Positions 52,926-60,625 of a stretch of DNA of 64,000 nt are shown one piece after another (position 1 is the stretch's first letter; the number at the start of each line of letters is the position of its first letter). Source of the stretch: Planctomycetota bacterium (lineage in GTDB: Bacteria; Planctomycetota; Planctomycetia; Pirellulales; Pirellulaceae); assembly GCA_963204915.1 (NCBI GenBank), contig CAUJHS010000045.1:186001-250000 (forward strand), in the 5' to 3' direction. The translations under genes were made by a program, and so were the position numbers. The notes beneath the pieces were generated by a model. That model searched no databases. It was not told where the DNA came from and saw only the letters and a program-made list of their open reading frames with translations.

Positions 52926-53637
52926 GAAACGCGTCGGGGAGGCGATTACGCTGTTTTGGACCACGCGCTCACAGCAAAACAAACGCCAGGGGATCAAAAC
53001 AGGCATTAAGGATTCAGGATTGCGCGCTGCAGTAACGGGTGGCAAACATCTCGACGGATTTACCGCGATTTGCAGGGATCTGCTTGCGGAAGGTGGCGTT
53101 CCGGAAGCACATGTGTTCTGGCGAACTCGAAAGGAGTTGCCGGGTTACTACCGCCCGGAAAAGAACTGGGATTTGATCGTGGTTGCCGATGGGCGTTTAT
53201 TGGCCGTGATCGAATTCAAGGCGCAAGTCGGCCCATCGTTCGGCAACAACTTCAATAATCGCGTAGAAGAGGCGCTGGGAAACGCCGCGGATCTATGGGC
53301 AAGCTATCGGGAAGGCGCTTTCAAACCGTCGGCCCGACCTTGGTTAGGATATGTCTTCATCCTTGAAGACCATCCCAAGTCACGTAGCCCCGTCCGAGTG
53401 AATCAACCGCACTTTCCTGTTTTTCCTGAATTCATAAATACGTCATACGCAGAACGCTATGAAATCTTTCTAACAAAGTTGGTTCGGGAACGTCTGTATG
53501 ATCGAGCCTGTCTCTTGCTTACGCCGATGGAGGGTGGAATGCGGGGCGAATTCACAAGCCCGTCCGAAGAATTAAGTTTTCGCAATTTTGCCGCCGGCCT
53601 CACAGCCCATGCCGTCGCCTATGCGAAGACCCATTAA
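52912..53637 (+). CDS. Type II restriction endonuclease, XhoI/PaeR7I family
   Basis: 241 residues, ATG at 52912, 14 bases inside the methylase gene. The sequence follows the RE_XhoI/PaeR7I family: QNKRQGIKTGIKDSGLRAAV, GKHLDGFTAICRDLLAEGG, HVFWRTRKELPGYYRPEKNW. The PD-(D/E)XK site is Asp87 in NWDLIVVAD with Glu101-x-Lys103 in LLAVIEFKAQVGPSFGNNFN. Known members cut CTCGAG; whether this one does is inference. CTCGAG sites do occur in the window (for example 8438-8443). The gene appears intact and coupled to the methylase. Confidence 0.88.
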   Translation: MNNLEKRVGEAITLFWTTRSQQNKRQGIKTGIKDSGLRAAVTGGKHLDGFTAICRDLLAEGGVPEAHVFWRTRKELPGYYRPEKNWDLIVVADGRLLAVIEFKAQVGPSFGNNFNNRVEEALGNAADLWASYREGAFKPSARPWLGYVFILEDHPKSRSPVRVNQPHFPVFPEFINTSYAERYEIFLTKLVRERLYDRACLLLTPMEGGMRGEFTSPSEELSFRNFAAGLTAHAVAYAKTH

Positions 53638-53673
53638 CCTTACAAGATCCCATTTCATCAAATCGCAGCGCGG

Positions 53674-53733
53674 GGTTACGATGACTCACACGGTTAGGAA
53701 TCCTCGGGTTCGCGAATATTCAACGGTTCAGTG
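53674..53733. repeat. Right copy of the 60-bp direct repeat flanking the RM genes
   Basis: It partners 51711-51770 (56/60 identical). This copy contains the true 3' end and stop of the gene 53694-54185 and starts 36 bases after the endonuclease stop. Confidence 0.85.
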
Positions 53734-54185
53734 AAGTCGATATTGTCGAGCGTGGTTGGAGCCAGTTCCCTGCTCGATGACATTTGCCGGGAATTGTGCC
53801 ATACGCGTTCGGTCGGAATATGGTACAGCAAGTACGCGATTTCGCCGGTTTCTAAGGTTAGGTCATGTTTCGTGTAGAACTTCGTCCCGACCAGCAGAAA
53901 ATGATTACCGTCGCGAGACCACAGAATTCGTTCGGTTCCCGGCGGCCGGGCTTCGTCAGGAGTGAGCAAGATCTGCTTAGGTTCTCCCGTTTTTTCGTTC
54001 CGTAGTACCACGTAAATGTTGCGATCGACCGTGAATGGCATCCGCCGTTCCTCGAGCACCACGCTGAATTCTCCGGATGGTGAAGTCGATTCCAAGGTGA
54101 TGTGCTTGCGCGTGATCGCGTAAACCGCCAGAGAAGCGGCGACAAGAACCATGACAAACCCAATTAAGCAACTCGTTTGCTTCAT
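53694..54185 (-). CDS. Small exported protein of unknown function
   Basis: 163 residues, ATG at 54185. Signal peptide or anchor CLIGFVMVLVAASLAVYAIT. Mature part: a beta-rich domain (ITLESTSPSGEFSVVLEERR, NIYVVLRNEKTGEPKQILLT, ERILWSRDGNHFLLVGTKFY). Strand-rich repeats of this kind suggest a propeller-blade-like or lipocalin-like fold. No motif recognised. Its last 12 codons are duplicated at 51711-51770. Confidence 0.7.
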   Translation of the reverse strand: MKQTSCLIGFVMVLVAASLAVYAITRKHITLESTSPSGEFSVVLEERRMPFTVDRNIYVVLRNEKTGEPKQILLTPDEARPPGTERILWSRDGNHFLLVGTKFYTKHDLTLETGEIAYLLYHIPTERVWHNSRQMSSSRELAPTTLDNIDFTEPLNIREPEDS

Positions 54186-54242
54186 GCTCGCGACGTATGT
54201 CCTGCGTCCTCGGGAATTATGGCAAGGGGAACGCGAGTCGCT

Positions 54243-55067
54243 TCACTTCAAGCCTACGCTGGCTTTTTGGAAGACGCTGGCGTCTTCTCGGAGGATGATC
54301 CAGCCTTGGACTTCGGTCACTTCCACGCCGCGGCCCAAGGCGCGGTGACGCTGGGCGTTGTAGCGTTCGCCGGGGCGCACCAATTCGATGCGGTGCCGCG
54401 CTCCGGCGGCTTCGGCGCGCTGTTCGAGCCAGTCGGCCAGCGATTGTTCGAACGATGCGGGCTGGTCGGTGGTCTTGGGCCGCCAGCGATAGTACGCTTC
54501 GCCCACATCGCGCATCAGGTGCGGAAAGTTCTCGGCCGTGGCGCCGTGCAACAGTAGTAACCGGGCCGCCAGCCCGCACGCGCGCGGCTCGCCGCGAAGG
54601 ACCGCCGCCAGCAGCGCTTGCCGGTCCGGTTCGATATCCGCGTTTAACCCCAACTCGTCGGGAAAGAACACGTGCTCCCACGGCGCCGCCGCACGGCGGT
54701 TTTCCGGAACGTCTTGTTCCACGGATGCCGGCGGCTCGGTGAACTCGGCTGCGTGGGCCTGTTCACGCGCCGGGGCGGCTGGCGGCGGAGTCTTCGACGC
54801 CCCAGCAGCATCGCCTGCGAATGGCAAAGTTGGCGAACTCGCCAGACGATCCAACTTTTGCTCGATGCGTGCAAGCGCGGCTTGCCAGTCCATCGCGCCG
54901 TTGTGGCGCGGCGGCGCGTAGTCGGCTAGTTCGGCTTGAATGGCGTTCAGTTGCCGCGCCAGCCGGCCCAGGTCGTCCACGGCGCGCGCCAGGGGCGGCG
55001 TATCCGGAGGCGGACAAAACGGCGTCGGAGGCGATTCGTTGGAATCCCCAGAGAAGCTCTCGGCCAT
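54243..55067 (-). CDS. GrpE-like accessory protein of the Srf operon
   Basis: 274 residues from the ATG at 55067 with AAGGAAGG upstream; an ATG at 55130 overlapping the srfB-like stop as ATGA is an alternative. The N-terminus is disordered and Pro/Ala-rich, with a short helical stretch (LARQLNAIQAELADYAPP) and DWQAALARIEQKLDRL. The C-terminal 50 residues (VRPGERYNAQRHRALGRGVE, VTEVQGWIIL, EDASVFQKASVGLK) resemble the beta-domain of GrpE, the exchange factor of Hsp70. As it follows an Hsp70-like ATPase gene, a cofactor role is inferred. The similarity is judged by eye only. Confidence 0.6.
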   Translation of the reverse strand: MAESFSGDSNESPPTPFCPPPDTPPLARAVDDLGRLARQLNAIQAELADYAPPRHNGAMDWQAALARIEQKLDRLASSPTLPFAGDAAGASKTPPPAAPAREQAHAAEFTEPPASVEQDVPENRRAAAPWEHVFFPDELGLNADIEPDRQALLAAVLRGEPRACGLAARLLLLHGATAENFPHLMRDVGEAYYRWRPKTTDQPASFEQSLADWLEQRAEAAGARHRIELVRPGERYNAQRHRALGRGVEVTEVQGWIILREDASVFQKASVGLK

Positions 55068-55126
55068 GACCCTTCCTTCGACCCTTGCCTGTGCGCGGTA
55101 TCTTGCACGCGCGCGAGGCCTGACGT

Positions 55127-57880
55127 TCATGCCAAATGTTCGATGTTGTCCAGTCCGCCGCTGTCCAGGTAGTAGTGCTCATCCACCAGCGTGCACCATT
55201 TGAAAAAGACGTTCTGACCGAGCCGCGCCGGCTGGTCGCCCACGGTTCCTTTGAGGCTGCTAGGAACCACCTCGAGCACTTCTTCGCCGCTGGCAGGATG
55301 GCGCGTACGGCGAAGCTGCAGCGAAACTTTGATCTTTCCCAGTTCGCTTCCCGAGACGACTTGCAACACATACGCGGGCGAGGCCTCCGCGCGCGGATCG
55401 GGGCTGAGCCGCCGGCCAATGACCAGGCGTTTGCTTTCGGTGAGTAAATCGAACACGTCGGACCCGCCGGGCTGGAACATGATTTTGTCTTTCCGAATGC
55501 CCGGCGCCCCGCTGGTCATGGCGCCCCAGTAGTACGAGCGGCCTTTGGCGCCGTCGTCCATGTGGAAGTGAAATTGGTCCAGCTCGCCGTGATGCACTAA
55601 GAAGTGAATCGCCGCACCGACCACGACCGCGCTCTTCGGATCGACAATCACGCCGGGCGAAAGGCCCGACTCATCCTGGTACGGATACCACACGCCCGCA
55701 TAGTGACGATGCATGGGAACAATGCGCGCCGCGGGCAGCGGCAACAACATGCGAATCAAATCTTGAATGGCCCGCAGCTTGGTGGGTTGCCCGGCCAACA
55801 GCACGATGTCGGCGTTGTGCTTCACAATGCGGCCGCAAAAATCGCGAAACAGTTCGCGGAACACATCGTTCACAATTTGTTCGAACAACTTGGGGTCGAA
55901 CACCAGGCCCAGGCTTTCGCGCACGTTGTAATACCCCGGACGAATCGCCTTGAGCGTGTCTTCCAGTGTTTGCAGCACATGCTCGGGCACGATATCAGGA
56001 TTCGTGTGCGTGATCTCGTTTTGATGTCCCGAGTCGGCCGCCGCCAGATACGCCTGGGCCAACGGCGCCAGCAGGCGGTTCATCCAACCCACGCGCAGCG
56101 CCCGCAACTTGCGGTTGCCCGGAACCGCAGGACCAAACAACAGCAGCGTGGTGGCTTTGTCCAGACCAATGGCGTCTTGCAGCAGCGGCACGATCACGCG
56201 CTCCAGCAGGCGTTTGACGAGTTGATCGCCAGCGATCGAAACGCCGTCGCGCTCCAGGATTTCACCTTGGACCGAATCGTTAATGCCGCCCTGGCAGGTG
56301 TACCTGGCGATCATCAAATCGCTGGTGCCGCCGCCCACATCAATGCAGGCGATGCGCACTTCCGATTGATTCGCTAGAGGCGGCGCCACACGACGACGCA
56401 CCACGGCGCCGGGGGGCGGCTCGGGTTCCGGCGGCGCCGGCGGTGCGACGGGAGCCTGACGCCGCCCCACCAGCGAGAACCACAGCGGCGGGTTCTGTCC
56501 CATCATTTGCAGCTCGCTCCAAATGTAGGTCAGATGCACCGCGCTGGCTTCGTCGATGCCGAGCGTCACATGCGGCGGATGCGGTTGCTGCTTCCCCACG
56601 GTGCGATGGAAAATAATCGCCGCCTTCTTGGCTTGTTTCTCTAATCGCTCCCGCTCTTGCACAATCATCCCGCTGGGGTACGTCAGCGTGAGTGTTTTGA
56701 TTCGCCGCGGCCGCGAGGGAAGGCCCGTTGCTTCCCGGTAATGCAAACCGTTCACGTAAGCGTACGCCTGGCTGAGCAACTCGTATAAAGCAGCCGTCAT
56801 CAGCACGCGCGGCGCGTGGCGCGGCTTAGGGGGCGACTCTGAGGCAAGTTCCTCCCGCGGAAGCTGCGGGGTTTTCAAAAGAGCGTCGTTATCGTCCTCG
56901 AACAGATACTGCAGCAGCGGCCCTTGCAGCTTGGCGCCGTGAACTTTGTGCTCGTCGTCTTCGCTGGGTGCGCTGGACGTTGGCGAAGCGCCCCGCAGCG
57001 CGAACGTGGGCTGGTAGCGGTCGGTCGGGTCGGCCATGAACCAATTGGCGCCTTCCAGCCAGCTATCGTCGTCGGCCCAAAGATGCCGCTTGGGCGAGCT
57101 GACGCCGGTGCGCTCGTCGCCTTGCATGCGTATGGCGCCCACCACATCGTCCACTTCCGGGCCCATGCGCACCATGGAGTAGTCGTCGAACATCTCCGGC
57201 GTGACATGGACGAGTTGTTGCACCTGCTTGACGACGTCCTGTCCGAGGATGTTCTTCACCGTGACGTTCTGCCACACGACGATTTGCTTCGTTTCCGGCG
57301 GCAAGTAGGGCGAAGCGCACCAGTGCGTGCGCGCGGAAAACCACCGCGAGGTCCGGCGTTCGTCGAAGCGGCCTTCGGCGTCCCAGGCGTCCATTTGCCA
57401 GCGATTGGTCAATTGGAACGGCAGCATGTGCAAGTTCGCCGCCGACGGACCGTGAATCTCGACCAGCAGTCCGCCCGTACGACTGTTGCCGAAATCGACC
57501 ACCAGGTGCACATCCAGCGGACCGCCGGCCGAGGCCGGACCGATGGTAAACACAATCGGCTTGTCGCCTAAATCCAGCGGGTTGTCGCGCAAGTCGAGCA
57601 ACCCTTCCAGCGAGACGAGATACGGAGCGACGAAATTGCCCTTGTCGCAAAAGAACCCCAAATTGGGATCTCCGCACGAGGTATCCACGGCCAGCAACAA
57701 CCGCGGAGGCGATGCGTTGACCACTTGCCATTGGACGAAGGACAGGTCGCGCACTTGGTTGTTGACCCGCACGCGGCAGCGCTGCCAGCCCTGGCCGATG
57801 GTTTCACGATCGAACGCGGCGTGTTGTGGAATGCCCACGCACAAGGTTTGAATCCCGGTGTCGGCGAACAACTTCAGCAT
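55127..57880 (-). CDS. srfB: SrfB-like protein with Hsp70/actin-type ATPase core
   Basis: 917 residues, ATG at 57880 with AGGAGA upstream, starting 3 bases after the srfC-like stop. Nucleotide-binding signatures of the Hsp70/actin fold are present. VHLVVDFGNSRTGGLLVE is phosphate-1, VRIACIDVGGGTSDLMIARY is phosphate-2 and DIVLLAGQPTKLRAIQDL is adenosine-like. LTYPSGMIVQERERLEKQAK lies between. A Pro-rich insert interrupts the middle. The layout matches the virulence factor SrfB family (PF07520) of enterobacteria, where SrfB/SrfC are co-encoded. Function is poorly known; cytotoxic or chaperone-like roles have been suggested for Srf proteins. Confidence 0.82.
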   Translation of the reverse strand: MLKLFADTGIQTLCVGIPQHAAFDRETIGQGWQRCRVRVNNQVRDLSFVQWQVVNASPPRLLLAVDTSCGDPNLGFFCDKGNFVAPYLVSLEGLLDLRDNPLDLGDKPIVFTIGPASAGGPLDVHLVVDFGNSRTGGLLVEIHGPSAANLHMLPFQLTNRWQMDAWDAEGRFDERRTSRWFSARTHWCASPYLPPETKQIVVWQNVTVKNILGQDVVKQVQQLVHVTPEMFDDYSMVRMGPEVDDVVGAIRMQGDERTGVSSPKRHLWADDDSWLEGANWFMADPTDRYQPTFALRGASPTSSAPSEDDEHKVHGAKLQGPLLQYLFEDDNDALLKTPQLPREELASESPPKPRHAPRVLMTAALYELLSQAYAYVNGLHYREATGLPSRPRRIKTLTLTYPSGMIVQERERLEKQAKKAAIIFHRTVGKQQPHPPHVTLGIDEASAVHLTYIWSELQMMGQNPPLWFSLVGRRQAPVAPPAPPEPEPPPGAVVRRRVAPPLANQSEVRIACIDVGGGTSDLMIARYTCQGGINDSVQGEILERDGVSIAGDQLVKRLLERVIVPLLQDAIGLDKATTLLLFGPAVPGNRKLRALRVGWMNRLLAPLAQAYLAAADSGHQNEITHTNPDIVPEHVLQTLEDTLKAIRPGYYNVRESLGLVFDPKLFEQIVNDVFRELFRDFCGRIVKHNADIVLLAGQPTKLRAIQDLIRMLLPLPAARIVPMHRHYAGVWYPYQDESGLSPGVIVDPKSAVVVGAAIHFLVHHGELDQFHFHMDDGAKGRSYYWGAMTSGAPGIRKDKIMFQPGGSDVFDLLTESKRLVIGRRLSPDPRAEASPAYVLQVVSGSELGKIKVSLQLRRTRHPASGEEVLEVVPSSLKGTVGDQPARLGQNVFFKWCTLVDEHYYLDSGGLDNIEHLA

Positions 57881-57883
57881 ACG

Positions 57884-60580
57884 TCAATTCTCCTCGCACT
57901 CGTCGTCAGAGGGGGACTCAGCGTCGGGACCGGAGTCGGCCTCGGAGCCCGGTTCGCCATCGGGGGGCGGTTCTTCGCCTAGCGTCTCGGCCAGCAGATC
58001 GCGCAGTTCGTCGTTGCCGGGCGGAATTTCCACATGCTGGCCTGCGCCGGCCGCGCAGCACTCCACCAGGCGGCGCGACCACCGCTGGAGAAACGGCCAC
58101 ATCAGACCGTAGGTTTCGGCAAGCTCGTCCTCGTCGGCGCTGGTTTGCCCGTTGGCGCCGTTTTGCCCGTTGGCGCCGGGCGGCGGGCCGCCGTCGGGGC
58201 CAGGGTTTGATACAAAGTCGTTCAACACCAGCCGCACGTACTTGCGCCGCGCGTGCCGCAGCGCGGCTTCGTCTTTCAATTCCATTTCGACCACCAACAG
58301 CAACCGTTGCAGCAGTGCAGCGAATACGTCCTCGGTTAACAAGTAGTCGCGCAAGCAACGGGTGAGTTCGTGAAAATCATCGGCCGAAAGCCACGGCGCG
58401 CCGGCCTCGTGCATTTCGGTGAAGCGGCGCCACCGACCGGGAGCCATGTTCGCGGTCCACTCGTGCAAAAAGTCGCGCAGGCGCGCGGCGAACCGTTGCG
58501 GCAAAGGATCGACAATCAGCGGAGCGCCGGCCGCCGCCTGATGGACAAAATTCGCCAGGCTCCCCGCGTCGGACTCCTCGATATCGAGCGACTGACTGAG
58601 GACGTGAATCCGATAGTACGCCTTGCCGGCGTCTTCGTGCAGCCAGCGCAATACCCGCTGCGCCAAATGAATCCGCCGCTTGCGCTCCAGGTTCGCATCG
58701 GAGGGAGTGACCCAGTCGCGGGCCATTTCCACAATTTGCCGCTCGACTTCTTCCAGCGACTGCTCCAAGGCGCGGCGCTTGCTGGCCGGATCGGTCGACT
58801 GGCGGAACCCCTGACAGATGAGGCGCAACCCGCCGTCTTGGTCGTCCATGGCGCGATCCCAGCGCTCCTCCGGAGCGCGAACGTACCTGTGCACCAATTC
58901 GGACGAAAGGAACGCCGCGCGGGCGTGATCCCATTTTTGCGGCGCGCCTTCTTTCACGCGTTCCTGGTGCGTGGTGTCCCACGTGCCGGGATAGCGAATG
59001 AGATAGACGTTCGTGAAAATCTCGCGGCGCGGCCCGAACTCGTCCATGAGCGGCTTGAGCGTGTCGACCACTTGCTTCAAGCGAATTTCATACAGTTCTT
59101 TGACCGGGTCGTTCTTGGTGTTGCGGAACTCCTCGTCAATGCCGGTCAGTCCCAGGAAGAATGCGGGCGGGTCTTCCGTCACGCGCAGACGCCAGGCCTT
59201 GCCTTGCGGGCCGCTGCGGTAGCGCGACTGCCCCCACTTATCAATGTAGTTGTTGATTTGCCCTTTGACTTCGAGCTTGCGGCCGCTGATGAGCAACAGC
59301 AGGGTTTGAATTTGCAGGTCTTCAATGTAACGGTCGAACAAGTAATACACTTTGCCGCGTTTGACGATTTCCATTTGCTCGTCGAACGTGTCGGCGCTGG
59401 TGCGGCGGCCGCCGGGAACTTCGCCCCGCGCGGCGTGCACGCCGGGGATGTCGAGGAGGTCGATCTCTTGGATAATGTCGCGCCAGGGTTCGGTCAGCCG
59501 GTGGGGCAACACGGGAATGACCATTTCCAACATGGCGGCCTGAATCACGCCGAGATCGGCGGTTCCTCCCGAGCCGCCGGGGCGATAATCGAGCACGCGC
59601 CAACCGCCTTGCTGTCGTAATTGAATGTCGCGCCAGGACACTTCCGGAAAGTGTTGCGACATTTTGCTCTTATGCACGTCTTTGCGTTGGCTGTCGAGCA
59701 GAAACCGCACGGCCGCCCAATGCGCGAGCAAACCCGGTTTGCCGGTGCTTTCGATTTCGGCGATGAACTGGCAAACACGGTCAAACAGCGCGGTCAGCGT
59801 GCTCCACTCGCCCCAAAACAACGTGGCGGCCAGGCGGCGGCAGCCTTCTTCGCTCAAACCGTAGCGGCTAAGCAACCCGTTGAACGTGGCTTGCGTGGCA
59901 GGGTAGCGATAGTCCTCCACGCTTTGCATGTAATTCCAGGTGTTGACCAGGTCGATGCGCCACCGGCGGTCGGTTTTCGCGTCGCCAAAGTCGGCGGCGC
60001 AGCGGGCCACCAGCGCTTCCAGGGCGTCGTCGGTCCAAATTTCCTTCTTGTCTTTGTGGCATTCGGCCGCAAAGCCGCGAGCCAGCACACGCAACCACTC
60101 GCCGCGCGTGAGCGCCCGCGCCACGACGGGAAACTCGTTCGGCGCGCGCTCCATGCGCTCTTTCGTGGTGAACCGCGTGACCAGGGCCGTGGCTTCATTG
60201 GCGCCAGCTTGCGGATTCAAATCATATGTGAACGAGAGCCCCGCGTAGTAACCTGGCGGACCGTGGCTTTCATCGCGCCCCAGGGGGCAAAACGCGGCCT
60301 CCGCCGGACGCAGCACTTGCCCCACGAACAAGCTCTTGCCCGTTTGCGAAGGACCATACACCGCTGCCGCCACGGGCGTGCGCGACGAGTTATACAAGTT
60401 CATCGCCGTGCGATGCATCTCGATCAACTTCGACTCGGTGTTTTCGTCAATCGCCCCGAGCTTTTGTTCGCTGCGCAGCGGGTTAAAGTCCGCCAGCCAC
60501 TCGTTCAAGTTGTCGGCCAGGTGGACGAGTTGTTCGCTGCGCGCAATCAGCGCGAGGTCTTGAGATCCAGGAAAAGGCAT
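57884..60580 (-). CDS. srfC: SrfC-like P-loop protein
   Basis: 898 residues, ATG at 60580 (GAGG about 12 bases upstream). The Walker A motif is GPSQTGKS at 76-83 in AAVYGPSQTGKSLFVGQVLR. The following segments DIQEIDLLDIPGVHAARGEV (probable DxPG switch) and LLISGRKLEVKGQINNYIDK fit the dynamin/GTPase-like SrfC (PF10139, 'virulence factor') family. The second half is helical and charged. It lies between the Ig-repeat gene (45 bases upstream) and srfB (3 bases downstream), so one operon is clear. In other bacteria SrfC accompanies SrfB. Biochemistry unknown. Confidence 0.82.
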   Translation of the reverse strand: MPFPGSQDLALIARSEQLVHLADNLNEWLADFNPLRSEQKLGAIDENTESKLIEMHRTAMNLYNSSRTPVAAAVYGPSQTGKSLFVGQVLRPAEAAFCPLGRDESHGPPGYYAGLSFTYDLNPQAGANEATALVTRFTTKERMERAPNEFPVVARALTRGEWLRVLARGFAAECHKDKKEIWTDDALEALVARCAADFGDAKTDRRWRIDLVNTWNYMQSVEDYRYPATQATFNGLLSRYGLSEEGCRRLAATLFWGEWSTLTALFDRVCQFIAEIESTGKPGLLAHWAAVRFLLDSQRKDVHKSKMSQHFPEVSWRDIQLRQQGGWRVLDYRPGGSGGTADLGVIQAAMLEMVIPVLPHRLTEPWRDIIQEIDLLDIPGVHAARGEVPGGRRTSADTFDEQMEIVKRGKVYYLFDRYIEDLQIQTLLLLISGRKLEVKGQINNYIDKWGQSRYRSGPQGKAWRLRVTEDPPAFFLGLTGIDEEFRNTKNDPVKELYEIRLKQVVDTLKPLMDEFGPRREIFTNVYLIRYPGTWDTTHQERVKEGAPQKWDHARAAFLSSELVHRYVRAPEERWDRAMDDQDGGLRLICQGFRQSTDPASKRRALEQSLEEVERQIVEMARDWVTPSDANLERKRRIHLAQRVLRWLHEDAGKAYYRIHVLSQSLDIEESDAGSLANFVHQAAAGAPLIVDPLPQRFAARLRDFLHEWTANMAPGRWRRFTEMHEAGAPWLSADDFHELTRCLRDYLLTEDVFAALLQRLLLVVEMELKDEAALRHARRKYVRLVLNDFVSNPGPDGGPPPGANGQNGANGQTSADEDELAETYGLMWPFLQRWSRRLVECCAAGAGQHVEIPPGNDELRDLLAETLGEEPPPDGEPGSEADSGPDAESPSDDECEEN

Positions 60581-60625
60581 AACAGCACAACCTCACAACA
60601 ATTGGCGGCGCCGCCGCGTGCGGCG

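Noticed and set aside
53694-54185. The small exported protein as an RM controller (C protein)
   Set aside because: It has a signal peptide and a beta-rich mature part with no helix-turn-helix, and is on the opposite strand.
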